From Prorocentrum cordatum (Eukaryota; Sar; Dinophyceae; Prorocentrales; Prorocentraceae): 30,000 nt of DNA. The notes beneath the pieces are model-generated. The model was not told where the DNA came from, ran no database searches, and was given only the letters and a program-made list of their open reading frames with translations. A program made the translations under genes and the position numbers. The stretch lies in NCBI GenBank assembly GCA_963575745.1, contig CAUYUJ010008605.1, forward strand, positions 1-30,000, written 5' to 3'. Positions 17,279 to 26,280 of this stretch are shown here, one piece after another. How positions within the stretch are numbered: the stretch's first letter is position 1; every line of letters begins with the position of its first letter.

Positions 17279-17893
17279 TCACTGCCTACGATTCACTTCC
17301 TGAAGTATATCATTCATGGGAACCTTCAGCGCCGGATAAAAAGAAACAATACGAGCCCATGCATCAGCATGAAGAACCCAAGCCCCTGTGGTATTCGTAT
17401 ACGTCGCAAAACAGACGGGTCGGAAATTCGTAACAGCTTGAGTCCAAATCTGACTTCTCGGTGGCCCCACCTCCCCACGGATCTCGATTTGAACATGAGC
17501 CGAGGTCATACTACGCCAAGTCCCACAGAAACGAGCAACCGCTTTCACATGATCACGCTTCCAGGGTGCACACTCCACTAACGTACGAATCTTTCTGGGA
17601 TCGATTGGCGTGTCCATATCATGAGTGAGAACATCGGCATCTGGATACGTATAACCTGGGGGCGGGGCAATGCGGTCGGCGGGTTCCTTACAGACCATAT
17701 CCATCCATTTCTTTATTCTCCAAAGAGTGTCCCGTGGTGTCCCTTCTTTGAAACCGACCTTCACACTGCCGTACATAAATCTTCCTCCGTTTAAACGTTC
17801 AGTTTTATCTTTATCGTAAGCATTCCTTTCCTCCCCCTGAAGTGTCCCAATCATATTAGATATTAACTGTGCCGCATCTGCCCAGGGTATCAT
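17279..17893 (-). CDS. Retrotransposon ORF1-like segment, between two in-frame stops
   Basis: 204 residues starting at an ATG that immediately follows the TAA of the upstream ORF (TAAATG), and ending at TGA 17281-17279, all in one frame with ORF1 and the endonuclease. The start PWADAAQLISNMIG is helical. The segment SVKVGFKEGTPRDTLWRIKKW and the Trp/Phe-rich end suggest a nucleic-acid-binding ORF1 domain, but no family is certain. The likeliest reading is a single ancestral frame interrupted by stop mutations. Reinitiation at TAAATG is the alternative. Confidence 0.7.
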   Translation of the reverse strand: MIPWADAAQLISNMIGTLQGEERNAYDKDKTERLNGGRFMYGSVKVGFKEGTPRDTLWRIKKWMDMVCKEPADRIAPPPGYTYPDADVLTHDMDTPIDPRKIRTLVECAPWKRDHVKAVARFCGTWRSMTSAHVQIEIRGEVGPPRSQIWTQAVTNFRPVCFATYTNTTGAWVLHADAWARIVSFYPALKVPMNDILQEVNRRQ

Positions 17894-18673
17894 TTAATTT
17901 TCCCGATTTACTTGATTCGACCAATCCGTAACCCACCCTTTCAGCTCGAGATAAGTTGGTGTGAACTGGCTCGATCGCTCCTGTTGCACGCGAGGGAACG
18001 AACCTCCACCACCACCAGAGGAGCCACCAGGGCCCACACTAGTCGAAACCGAAGCTGCAGGAGATCCAGCCAAAAATTGCTTAACCTGTTTCTCCAAAAT
18101 CTCTGTCCGTGCATCTGATTTGTCCATTCTCTCCGTATGCAACTTGAGTGTGTCATCCACTCTTTTGATGTCCGTCTTCGTCGATTGAACAACATGGATG
18201 AGATCCTCATGGGCATCCTCCGTTTTCCAAACATGCTTCATCATCATCTGTTTGAATGGATCCTTCTCCTTTTCTAACATCACTTTCCTCTCCTCCTCAA
18301 TCTCTGTTCCACGTGCACGTTTGGATCGAGTCTCACCATCCCCAGTCATCGCGGCATCCGCCGCTGCTGCAACATGAGTCATATCTTCAAGAATATTACC
18401 GTTCAATCCGTATTTATCTAACCAGCTCCTATCGTCCTCACGTTGACGTTTGTTTGATGCTGCCTCCAGTGCCTGCAGATCTTTCTGATCCCACGGCTGG
18501 TATTCCTCAAGGTAATCAAAGTTGACTCTCTCGTCCTGGTAGTCTTCTGTGGGTATGTCCAAATTCCTTTGACGCCGAAACCACTCCTCAGTACTTTCAC
18601 CCCAATGCTCGAGTCCTATCTCTCTCCTCAATGCCAGCTGAGCCTCAGGACTGTCGTACGACGTGATTGTCAA
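17894..18673 (-). CDS. Retrotransposon ORF1 (coiled-coil protein)
   Basis: 259 residues are open; the frame opens after a TGA at 18682-18680 and has no ATG until residue 98, so the start is unknown (TTG at 18673 is only the first permissive codon). Charged N-terminal part, basic KRQRED and RSKRARG (possible nuclear localisation), a coiled coil about residues 150-200, a Gly/Ser-rich linker (212-226), and a conserved-looking YLELKGWVTDW near the end. This resembles the oligomerising nucleic-acid chaperone encoded upstream of the polymerase in LINEs. Two copies of TACGACGTGATTGTCA (plus strand, 18657 and 18697) lie at the 5' end and may have destroyed the original start. Confidence 0.75.
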   Translation of the reverse strand: MTITSYDSPEAQLALRREIGLEHWGESTEEWFRRQRNLDIPTEDYQDERVNFDYLEEYQPWDQKDLQALEAASNKRQREDDRSWLDKYGLNGNILEDMTHVAAAADAAMTGDGETRSKRARGTEIEEERKVMLEKEKDPFKQMMMKHVWKTEDAHEDLIHVVQSTKTDIKRVDDTLKLHTERMDKSDARTEILEKQVKQFLAGSPAASVSTSVGPGGSSGGGGGSFPRVQQERSSQFTPTYLELKGWVTDWSNQVNREN

Positions 18674-18712
18674 CGACGGTCAACAAGGACACGTCTTACG
18701 ACGTGATTGTCA
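18657..18712. repeat. Direct repeat at the ORF1 start
   Basis: TACGACGTGATTGTCA at 18657-18672 and 18697-18712, offset 40 nt, so the duplication changes frame. Confidence 0.85.
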
Positions 18713-18918
18713 GTAACTACCTCCCGTTCAATAGGAGGTAAAGAATGCAGACAGACAATGAACAGCAGTGCAGCACACCAGAGAATCTCAATACCACGAA
18801 GAAGAATATAGCGTACAATACAAGATGTAGAGTAGCAGACAAAAACCACGAGGGAACCCAGGCAAGCCGGGCTCACACCCCGAGGTCAGGGCACGCTAGA
18901 ACGTGTGGAGGTTCCCCA

Positions 18919-18950
18919 GCCGAGACGTTCTTGAGCCGAGACGTTCTTGA
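18919..18950. repeat. Tandem 16-bp repeat at the retrotransposon 5' end
   Basis: Two exact copies of GCCGAGACGTTCTTGA abut the host sequence GCCGGGACCC, which begins with a near-match to the same word. Confidence 0.85.
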
Positions 18951-18960
18951 GCCGGGACCC

Positions 18961-19264
18961 TCGTAGAGCTCTTTTCTCACACCGCGCTTCTCGTAATACA
19001 TCAAGAGAGCTTCTGGAGCGAGAAACGAAAAAATCGAAAAAAAACACGTTTTTCTGTTTTCACCCAAAGTTGGTTCCCCCAAGTGTTTTGATAGTAATAC
19101 TGTACCTACGGACTTGAAAATTTTACTGGCGAGTGCGGCATAACTCACTACAGGGGCGAAAAATCTGGGTTCTCAAAATGAATTGTCAAATATCTTTCAA
19201 ATATTCGCAAAACCACCCAAAAGTTGTCACATTGTCCGCCTCGGCCGGGTGGGCCAACTGGGCG
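18961..19264 (+). repeat. Type-B repeat unit, complete
   Basis: Counterpart of 12720-13044 with the same sequence order, ending CGGCCGGGTGGGCCAACTGGGC before an intact hairpin. Position either side of the large element shows that the element entered an existing array. Confidence 0.85.
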
Positions 19265-19298
19265 CCGGCGGTAAACCGTCAACCTTAGTTACCGCCGG
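19265..19298 (+). repeat. Hairpin module copy 4
   Basis: Arms intact; loop ends CTTAG. Followed by ACTCGTAGAGCTTCC at 19302. Confidence 0.9.
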
Positions 19299-19797
19299 GG
19301 GACTCGTAGAGCTTCCTGACAACAAATAATGTCGAAACAAATTACAAAGAAAAAATACTTTTTCAGCCCAAGCAATTTCAGACCTCTCGGATGCAACAGC
19401 CGAACGCCCCCGATGCTTCTGGATTGTCTTCTGTACGAGCTCTGTAGCTCTCCTACAGCCCGAGTTACGTGCGAAAATCGCACAGCACCTCTCAAGATGA
19501 CTCGAACAATACGAATAGTTTGGCAAACCTAGCTCGAGTATCAGTTTTGCTAGTAATACTGCAGCTACAGACCTGAGAATCAATTGGCAGACGCGACGAA
19601 ACCCACTACAGATGCGAAAAATACCGGTTCTTAAAACGAATGCTCAAATCTCTGACAAAGTTCGTCCAACCGACCCAAAGTTCGCACATTGTCCGTCGGG
19701 GCCGGGTCGGCCAACTAGCTCCAGCCCGCGCCCGAATTCCTAGCTCATCGATGCAGAAGAGCTCTACGAGGTACTCTTGAGCTTCCAGCAACTGGCG
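19299..19797 (+). repeat. Chimeric repeat unit
   Basis: Begins like the TIR element (CTCGTAGAGCTTCCTGAC), carries one 177-bp-type monomer (to about 19530), then switches to a partial type-B unit (CAATTGGCAGACGCGACG at about 19580) and ends with GAGCTCTACGAGG and an AGCTTCCAGCAACTGGCGCC lead into the next hairpin. Confidence 0.7.
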
Positions 19798-19830
19798 CCG
19801 GCGGTGAACCGTCAACCTGGTAACCGCCGG
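19798..19830 (+). repeat. Hairpin module copy 5
   Basis: Arm reads CCGGCGGTGA with TAACCGCCGG opposite; followed by AACCTCGTAGAGCTC. Confidence 0.85.
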
Positions 19831-20128
19831 GAACCTCGTAGAGCTCATTTCACGCGTAAGAGTGCTCGGAGTCGAAAGAGAGAGCTTCTGGAAGGATTTC
19901 TCGAAAAAAAAAATGATTTTTTCGTGTCGACATGAAGATGGTTCCGTCAAGTGTTTTCATAGTAAAAGTGCGCCTACAAAGCTCATACTAAGACAGAGAG
20001 GCCCTCATAGTCGTTTACAGGTGCGAAAAATCTGCTTTCTCAAAATGAATTGTCAAATATCTTTCAAAAAATTGCAAAACCACCCAAAAGTTATCACTTT
20101 GTCCTTTCTGCCGGTCGACCAACTGGCG
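19831..20128 (+). repeat. Type-B repeat unit
   Basis: Diverged member with a TTCTCGAAAAAAAAAATGA stretch in place of the usual GAGAAACGAAAAAATCG. The second half is close to 12900-13040. Confidence 0.8.
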
Positions 20129-20163
20129 CCGGCGGTAAAACCGTCAACCTTGGTTACCGCCGG
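20129..20163 (+). repeat. Hairpin module copy 6
   Basis: One extra A in the left arm/loop boundary; loop ends CTTGG. Confidence 0.85.
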
Positions 20164-21123
20164 GAGACTCGTAGAGCTTCCTAGCTCGACTTAAGTTGAG
20201 AAACCGACAGCACATACCAACATTCCCACTCATAGTGAACATTTTTTTGACCTCTGAATGCGACAGGCGGACGCGTCTGATGTCCTGCGAATCGACTCCT
20301 GTCATTACCAGCCCTGCAGCCCCCCTACAGCCCGAGTTAGTGCAGAAAACGACAGCACCTCTCAGGATGACTCGAACAATACAGTAGTTTCGCAGACCTA
20401 TTCGGGCAGCAGACCGAGTTCCGAGCTCTGGATTCGACAGGCGGACGCGCCTGATGTCTTCAAATCGATTCCTGTGGCCACCAGCACTGTAGCCCCCCTC
20501 AGCGCGAGTTGAGTGAAGAAAACCAAGAGCACTTCTCAAGATGACTCGACCAATACGAATAGTTTCGCGATTCTAGATCGGGCAGCAGACCTAGTTCAGA
20601 GCTCTGGATTCGACAGACAAACGCAACTGATGATTCTGAATCGGTTTCTCTAAATATCAGCTCTGTAGCTGTCCTACAGCTCGAGTTAAGAAAACCGGGA
20701 GTTCCTCTCAAGGTGACTCGAATAATACGAATAGGTTTGCGGACCTCGCTCGGCTAACAGACCGAGATCAGACCTCTGGATTCAACAGGCGAACGCGCCT
20801 AATCATTCTGCATCGATTAGCTGTGCTTACCAGCTCTGTAGCTGTCCTAAAGCTCGAGTTATGTTCAGAAAACCGTCAGCGCGTATCAAGATGACTCGAA
20901 ACGGCCATCCCGCCACAGTGCTTTTCGATAGTAATATTCACCCGATCGAGCTGAGATCAAGATGGCGAGCGGGAATAAGATCGAATATCACGGGAAAAAA
21001 TACTAGAGCTCTAACGAATGTTCAAATTTCGAAACAAATTTTCAACTGAGTCCAAAGTCACCAAAAGTTCCGTCGAGATTTTTCTTGCCAACTAGCTCTC
21101 CAGCGCGCCGGAATCACTGGGCG
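20164..21123 (+). repeat. Higher-order satellite unit a (~177 bp monomers)
   Basis: Monomers are marked by GATGACTCG (or GGTGACTCG) at 20366, 20540, 20712 and 20890. Each includes a variant of GACCGAGTTCAGAGCTCTGG and ACAGGCGGACGCGCCTGATG. The unit recurs next door with a period near 997 bp (20366 to 21363). No coding potential beyond short chance frames. Confidence 0.9.
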
Positions 21124-21161
21124 CCGGCGGTAAACAAACCGTCAACCTTGGTTACCGCCGG
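21124..21161 (+). repeat. Hairpin module copy 7
   Basis: Loop enlarged by an extra CAAA after the left arm. Confidence 0.85.
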
Positions 21162-22090
21162 GAGACTCGTAGAGCTTCCTAGCTCGACTTAACTTGAGAA
21201 AACCGACAGCACCTACCAACATTCCGACTCATAGTGAATATTTTTTGACCTCTGAATGCGACAGGCGGACGCGTCTGATGTCTGCGAATCGACTCCTGTC
21301 ATTACCAGCCCTGCAGCCCCCCTACAGCCCGAGTTAAGCAGAAAACGGACAGCACCTCTCAGGATGACTCGAACAATACATTAGTTTCTCAGACCTAACT
21401 CGGGCAGCAGAGCGAGTTCCAAGCTCTGGATTCGACAGGCGGACGCGCCTGATGTCTTCAAATTGATTCCTGTGACCACCAGCATTGTAGCCCCCCTCAG
21501 CGCGAGTTGAGTGAAGAAAACCGAGAGCACTTCTCAAGATGACTCGACCAATACGAATAGTTTCGCGATTCTAGATCGGGCAGCAGACCGAGTTCAGAGC
21601 TCTGGATTCGACAGACAATCGCAACTGATGATTCTAAATCGGTTTCTGTAAATATCAACTCTGTAGCTGTCCTACAGCTCGAGTTAAGTACAGAAAACCG
21701 AGAGTTCCTGTCAAGATGACTCGGATAATACGAATAGGTGTGCGAACCTAGCTCGGCTAACATACCGAGTTCAGACCTCTGGATTCAACAGGCGAACGCG
21801 CCTAATCATTCTACATCGATTAGCTGTGCTTACCAGCTCTGCAGCTGTCCCAAAGCTCGAGTTATGTTCAGAAAACCGTCAGCGCGTATCAAGATGATTT
21901 AAAACGGCCGATCCCGCCACAGTGTTTTTCGATAGTAATATCCACCCGATCGAGCTGAGATCAAGAGGGCGAGCGGTAATAAGATCGAATATCACGGAAA
22001 ATAATACTAGCTTGAATCTCGAAAAACGAAATTTTCAACCGACCAAAAGTAGCCAAAAGTTCCGTCGAGACTTTTCTTGCGAACTGGGCG
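21162..22090 (+). repeat. Higher-order satellite unit b
   Basis: Near copy of unit a. Monomer marks at 21363, 21539, 21715 and 21893 (the last as GATGATTTA). Differences are scattered substitutions and small indels. Confidence 0.9.
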
Positions 22091-22126
22091 CCGGCGGTAA
22101 CCGTCAACCTTGGTTACCGCCGCCGG
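22091..22126 (+). repeat. Hairpin module copy 8
   Basis: Left arm shortened to CCGGCGGTAA running into CCGTCAACC without the extra AA; right arm has a CCG duplication. Confidence 0.85.
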
Positions 22127-22345
22127 GAGACTCGTAGAGCTTCCTAGCTCGACTTAAGTTGAGAAAACCGACAGCACCTACCAACATTCCGACTCAGAGT
22201 GAATATTTTTTGACCTCTGAATGCGACAGGCGGACGCGTCTGATCTCTGCGACTCAGCCCTGCAGCCCCCTACAGCCCGATTTGCAGAAAACGTAAAGCA
22301 TCTCTCAGAATGACTCGAAGAATAAAATAGTTTCGCAGACGAAGA
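22127..22345 (+). repeat. Higher-order satellite unit c, truncated
   Basis: Starts like units a and b, loses part of the second monomer, and stops at about 22345 where orientation inverts. Confidence 0.75.
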
Positions 22346-22999
22346 TGAGCTAGAGGAATTCGGGCGCAGGTGCAGCTAGTTGGCCGACCCGACCTTAAGA
22401 GACAATCTGACGACTTCGGGTCAGTTATTGTATCGTTGTGCAAACTTCCGAAATTCGTTTCACAAACAGGTATTTTTCCCACCTGTAGCGAATAATACCG
22501 CGTCTGCCAGTATCTGTAGCTGTAATATTACTATTTAAAGACTTGAGGGAACCGTCGGCCGTTTCGAGTCATCTTCACACGCGTTGACGGTTTGTCTGTA
22601 CTAACTCGAGCCTTAGGAGAGCCACAGAGCTGATACTTACAGAAACTGATTCAGAATTATGCGATGCGTTCGTCTGTCCCATCGAGAGGTCTGAACTCGG
22701 TCTGCTGCTCGCTAGGCTCGCACAACTATTTGTAATATACGATCATTTTGACGGGTGTTCTCGGTTTACCTTAACTGAAGATTTAGAAGAGCTACGGAGC
22801 TCGCACGCATATGAGCCAAGCTAGTATCACCCAGCGTGATTTTCCACGGATGAAGAGGTCCGAACTCGTTCTCGTAGCTAGGTTTAAGCGAAGATGCAAA
22901 ATTCAAAAGCGAGATATTCATATTTCTTCTACACACTTGAGAAAGCTTCTTTTGTGTGCTTCGAGCAGCGCCGCGCCAGAGTAGAGCTCTACGAGGCTC

Positions 23000-23032
23000 C
23001 CGGCGGTTACCTGGTTGACGGTTTACCGCCGG
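23000..23032 (-). repeat. Hairpin module copy 9 (reverse)
   Basis: Reverse orientation with GAGCTCTACGAGGCTC on its left; arms intact. Confidence 0.85.
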
Positions 23033-23184
23033 ATCTCATTTGACAGTTCATTTTGAGGAAACATTTTTTTCGCACCTGTAAACGACTATGAGATGAGCTC
23101 TGTAGGCGCACTGTGAAATGCTTCCAGAAGCTCTCTCTTTCGACTTCGAGCTCTGGCACGCGTGAAATGAGCTCTATAAGGTTC

Positions 23185-23217
23185 CCGGCGGTGACCAGGT
23201 TATCGGTTCACCGCCGG
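23185..23217 (-). repeat. Hairpin module copy 10 (reverse)
   Basis: Left flank GAGCTCTATAAGGTTC; loop diverged (ATCGG instead of GACGG). Confidence 0.8.
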
Positions 23218-23304
23218 CGCCAGTTGGCCGACCCGGCCTTATCAGAGAAAGTGGTGATTTTGGTTCGGTTTTGCCAAGACTTGGGCGATATTTGACACTG
23301 GGCG

Positions 23305-23338
23305 CCGGCAGTAAACCGTCAACCTTTCTTACCACCGG
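23305..23338 (+). repeat. Hairpin module copy 11
   Basis: Compensatory-looking change: left arm CCGGCAGTAA, right arm TTACCACCGG (C-A mismatch at one pair), followed by the TIR element. Confidence 0.8.
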
Positions 23339-23341
23339 GAG

Positions 23342-24221
23342 ACTCGTAGAGCTTCCTGACAGTATATAGTGGGGGAAAAAAATCCAGAGAACGACAACTT
23401 GTCAGCCCAAGCGATTTCAGCAAACAGTTTCGCAATCGAGTTCGAGTATCAGACCGAGACTCGAATAATACGAATAGGTTTGCGGACCTAGCTCGGCTAG
23501 CAGACCGAGTTCAGACCTCTAGATTCACCAGGCGAACGCGCCTGATGATTCTGAGTGCGATAGGTGTGCTTACCAGCACTGTAGCTGCCCTACAGCTCGA
23601 GTTAAGTACAAAATACCGACAGCGCGTATTAAGATGACTCGAAACGGCCGTTCCCGCCTGCCTGCTTTTTGGCCTTCAAAGTTACCCGATCGAGCTAAGA
23701 TCAAGATGGCGAGCGGGAATGAGATCGAATATCATGGGAAAAATACTAGAGCTCTAACGAATGGTCAAATTTCGTGCCAAGATCACTCGAATAATACGAA
23801 TAGTTTTGCGGACCTAGCTCGGCTAGCAGACCGAGTTCAGACCTCTGGATTCGACAGACGAACGCGCCTGGATCATTCTGCATGCATTAGCTGTGCTAAC
23901 CAGCTCTGTAGTTGTTCTGAAGCTCGAGAAAACCGACAGCGCGTATCAAGATGACTCGAAACGGCCGTTCCCGCTGGGACGCTTTTGGCCTTCAAAGTTA
24001 CCCGATCGAGCTCAGATCAAGATGGCGAGCGGTAATAAGATCGAATATCATCGGGAAAAATACTAGAGCTCTAACGAATTTGAAATTTTGAGAACAAAAT
24101 TTTCAACCGACCAAAAGTCACCAAAAGGTCCGTCGAGATTTTTCTTGTCAACTAGCTCTCCACCGCCCCAGAATTACTCTTGAGCTTCCAGCAATAACTT
24201 GCTGAAGGAAGCTCTACGAGT
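23342..24221. mobile_element. TIR-bounded element, 880 bp (copy 2)
   Basis: ACTCGTAGAGCTTCC (23342-23356) and GGAAGCTCTACGAGT (24207-24221) form exact terminal inverted repeats. Interior monomers resemble 11167-12056. Just outside, 24221-24345 duplicates the last 120 bp, with a mutated terminus GTGAAGCTCTACTAGC. Confidence 0.65.
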
Positions 24222-24345
24222 TATTTTCAACCGACCAAAAGTCATCAAAAGGTCCGTCGAGATTTTTTGTGCCAACTAGCTCTAGCTCCCCAGAATTACT
24301 CTTAAGTTTCCAGCAATAATTTGCTAAGTGAAGCTCTACTAGCTA

Positions 24346-25298
24346 CTTGTAAACGTTCAAACCCCGGATAGCGAAGCCAAGCGCGGAACACCGCACGGGA
24401 ACCTCTGCCAGACCGCCTGAAAGAATGCGCGGGACGCTGGAGACCTCGCAGAAGACGCTAGCGGGGGCGCCGTTTACGATGCGTGGGGCCCTGCAAAGCG
24501 CGTGAGGAAGAAGCAAGATCTGCCTAGGAGCCTGGAAGAACTGCCGAAGCTCTTTCGAAGCTCTGCCGAAGCGCTTCGCCCACCCTGGAGCACGCGTAGT
24601 GGGAAACGCTAGGAAGCCACGCTCCCGGACCCGCAACAACCTCCGGCAGGGCGCTGCGAGAATCGTGGACCGGCGGAGGTGAACGTGTGCTCCTCACCAC
24701 CCACCGCCGGCTTCTTATCTGAAACCCTCAGCTCTCCAAGGAGCTATCCGGGAACTTGTGAACGTCCAAAACCTGGATAGCGAAGCCAAGCGCGGAACGC
24801 CGCACGGGCACCTCTGCCAGGCCGCCTGAGACGATGGGCGGGGCGCTGGAGACCTCGCAAGAGACGCTTGCAGAGGCGTTGCTTACGATGCGTGGGGCCC
24901 TGGAAAGCGCGCAAGGAAAATCTGCCTAGGAGCTTGGAAGAACTTGTAAGCGTCTACTTGTAAGCGTTCACTTGTAAGCGTCCAAAACCCGGATAGCGAA
25001 GCCAAGCGCGGAACGTCGCACGGGACCTCTGCCAGGGTATCTGAGACGATGCGCGGGACGCTGGAAACCTCGCAGGAATCGCTTACGGGGGCGCCGTTTA
25101 CGATGCATGGGGCCCTTCACTTGTAAACCCAAAAACCCGGACAGCGAAGCCAAGCGCAGAACGTCGCACAGAGACCTCTGCCAGGCTGCCTCACTTGTAA
25201 GCGTCCAAAACCCGGATAGCGAAGCCAAGCGCGGAACGCCGCACGGAGACCTCTGCCAGGCCGCCTGGAACGATGCGCGGGACGCTGGAAACTGGGCG
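24346..25298 (+). repeat. Irregular tandem repeat with CTTGTAAGCGTCCAAA starts
   Basis: Unit starts at about 24346, 24755, 24971, 25119 and 25193, each followed by CGGATAGCGAAGCCAAGCGC (one as CGGACAGCG). Longer units continue through CGCCGCACGGGACCTCTGCC and GACGCTGGAGACCTCGCA to GCGTGGGGCCCT. Spacing shrinks from 409 to 74 because later units are truncated. No protein or tRNA-like fold recognised. Confidence 0.8.
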
Positions 25299-25331
25299 CC
25301 GGCGGTAAACCGTCAACCTGGTTACCGCCGG
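25299..25331 (+). repeat. Hairpin module copy 12
   Basis: Perfect arms with loop ending CTGG, then GGACCTCGTAGAGCTCC. Last copy; marks the right limit of the satellite domain. Confidence 0.9.
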
Positions 25332-26109
25332 GGACCTCGTAGAGCTCCGGTGTCGTCGGAGGGCTTCTGGCGCGCAATAGCGAGGATGCGCGCGTGGAGT
25401 CCCACCAGCCCTTTAGGGCGTAGGTGGTTTAGAAAGTCTCCTCTTCCGCCCCCTCCTTCTTCCCTTTCGGGTAAGGGTTTACCCTTCCCCCTAACCCCCC
25501 TGGACCTGGACGGAGGTAACCGCGGCCAAGATGGCCCGAGATGGCTCCAAGAGGGCCTCCGAGAGCCCAAGATGACCTCCAAGATTGCTGAAGATACCCC
25601 ATGATGCCTCAAGATGGCTCCCACGATGCTCCAGGAGGCCCGAAGACCGCCCCAAGACGGCTCCAAGTGGCCACGGGGCCTCCCAAGGGCTGCAAATCTA
25701 AAGAAAATCAATGTTTGTTGCTTTCTCGCCTGTGCGCTTCCGATGGCCATTCGAGGCCTCACGATGGCTCCAAGATGGGCCAAGAGAGCCCCAATAGAGG
25801 CCCAAGATGGCTCCAAGACGGCCCCAAGAGCGCGCAAGAGCGGCCCAAGAGCGCTCCAAGAGAAGCCCCAAGAGGCGCCCAGGAGGCCCCAAGAGGCCCC
25901 CAAGAGGCCCCCCAGAGGCTCCCAAGAAACCCCCAAGAGGCCTCAAGAGGCTCCCCCGCGGCACCCAAGAAGCTTCAAGAGGCCTCCCGGGCCGCCAAGA
26001 CACCCCCAAGACGCCCTAAGAGGCCATCAGGACGTTCCCAAGAGACATCCGAAGAGACTCCGAGAGGCATCCAAGAAGCCCCTGGCCATTCAGCTCGCCC
26101 TTCTCCTCG
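25332..26109 (+). repeat. Degenerate AAGATGGCTCC / CCAAGAGGC repeat
   Basis: From about 25520, words such as CCAAGATGGC, GCTCCAAGA and CCCAAGAGGC repeat every 9-20 bases with no fixed period. It is the reverse-orientation relative of 7240-7600. A short non-repetitive island (25680-25740) contains AAAGAAAATCAATGTTTGTT. Open frames here read as repeat-derived peptides only. Confidence 0.7.
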
Positions 26110-26260
26110 CCCTCCTCCTCCTCCTCCTCCTCCTCCTCCTCCTCCTCCTCCTCCTCATCCGCCTATTCCTCCTCCTCCCTCCTCCCTCCTCCCGCTCCCC
26201 CTCCTCCTCCTTCAGTTCCTCCTCCTCCTCCTCATCATCCTCCGACTCCTCCTCCATCCT
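26110..26260 (-). repeat. CCT microsatellite (GGA on the minus strand)
   Basis: Interrupted CCT/CTC repeat. Its orientation is opposite to all GGA tracts in the first 10.5 kb. Confidence 0.9.
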
Positions 26261-26262
26261 CG

Positions 26263-26280
26263 CCGTCTTCAGTAAGACGG
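26263..26280. other. Perfect 7-bp stem-loop
   Basis: CCGTCTT (26263-26269) pairs with AAGACGG (26274-26280) around CAGT. Confidence 0.7.

Larger units (their letters stand above)
13068..18950 (-). mobile_element. Non-LTR retrotransposon, nearly full length, decayed
   Basis: About 5.9 kb. Order 5' to 3' on the minus strand: 5' region with tandem GCCGAGACGTTCTTGA repeats (plus-strand reading), coiled-coil ORF1, unassigned ORF1-like domain, AP-type endonuclease, reverse transcriptase, RNase H, 3' untranslated region, GCAAAGACGCAAAAAA end. Breaks: in-frame TAA at 17896-17894, in-frame TGA at 17281-17279, a -1 type shift near 16280, and a +1 type shift between 14470 and 14385. The left end lies in the loop of a hairpin module. 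The right flank resumes at GCCGGGACCCTCGTAGAGC (18951), so the 5' junction lost part of the hairpin and no duplication is left. Autonomous activity of this copy is unlikely. Confidence 0.9.
22346..23275 (-). repeat. Inverted segment of the satellite domain
   Basis: Reads as the reverse complement of type-B and 177-bp sequences, e.g. GTTGGCCGACCCGACCTTA and CCTGTAGCGAATAATACC. Both hairpins inside it (23000-23032 and 23185-23217) are also reversed. Forward orientation returns at about 23290. Confidence 0.75.

Noticed and set aside
18670-18876. 68-codon frame upstream of ORF1
   Set aside because: Hydrophobic chance frame over the retrotransposon 5' region; its end overlaps the duplicated 16-nt word and no family is recognised.
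11400-22000. CRISPR-like or alpha-satellite-like (centromeric) interpretation of the ~177-bp repeats
   Set aside because: Monomers are contiguous without unique spacers, and length alone is no evidence for a centromere.
24346-25298. tRNA or 5S rRNA genes in the short tandem repeats
   Set aside because: No cloverleaf arms, CCA-end context or conserved internal promoter boxes could be seen here or elsewhere in the window.
25410-25500. Telomere-like words (CCCTTTAGGG, GGGTAAGGGTTTACCC, CCCTAACCCC)
   Set aside because: They are isolated and not in tandem; too few to call an interstitial telomere.
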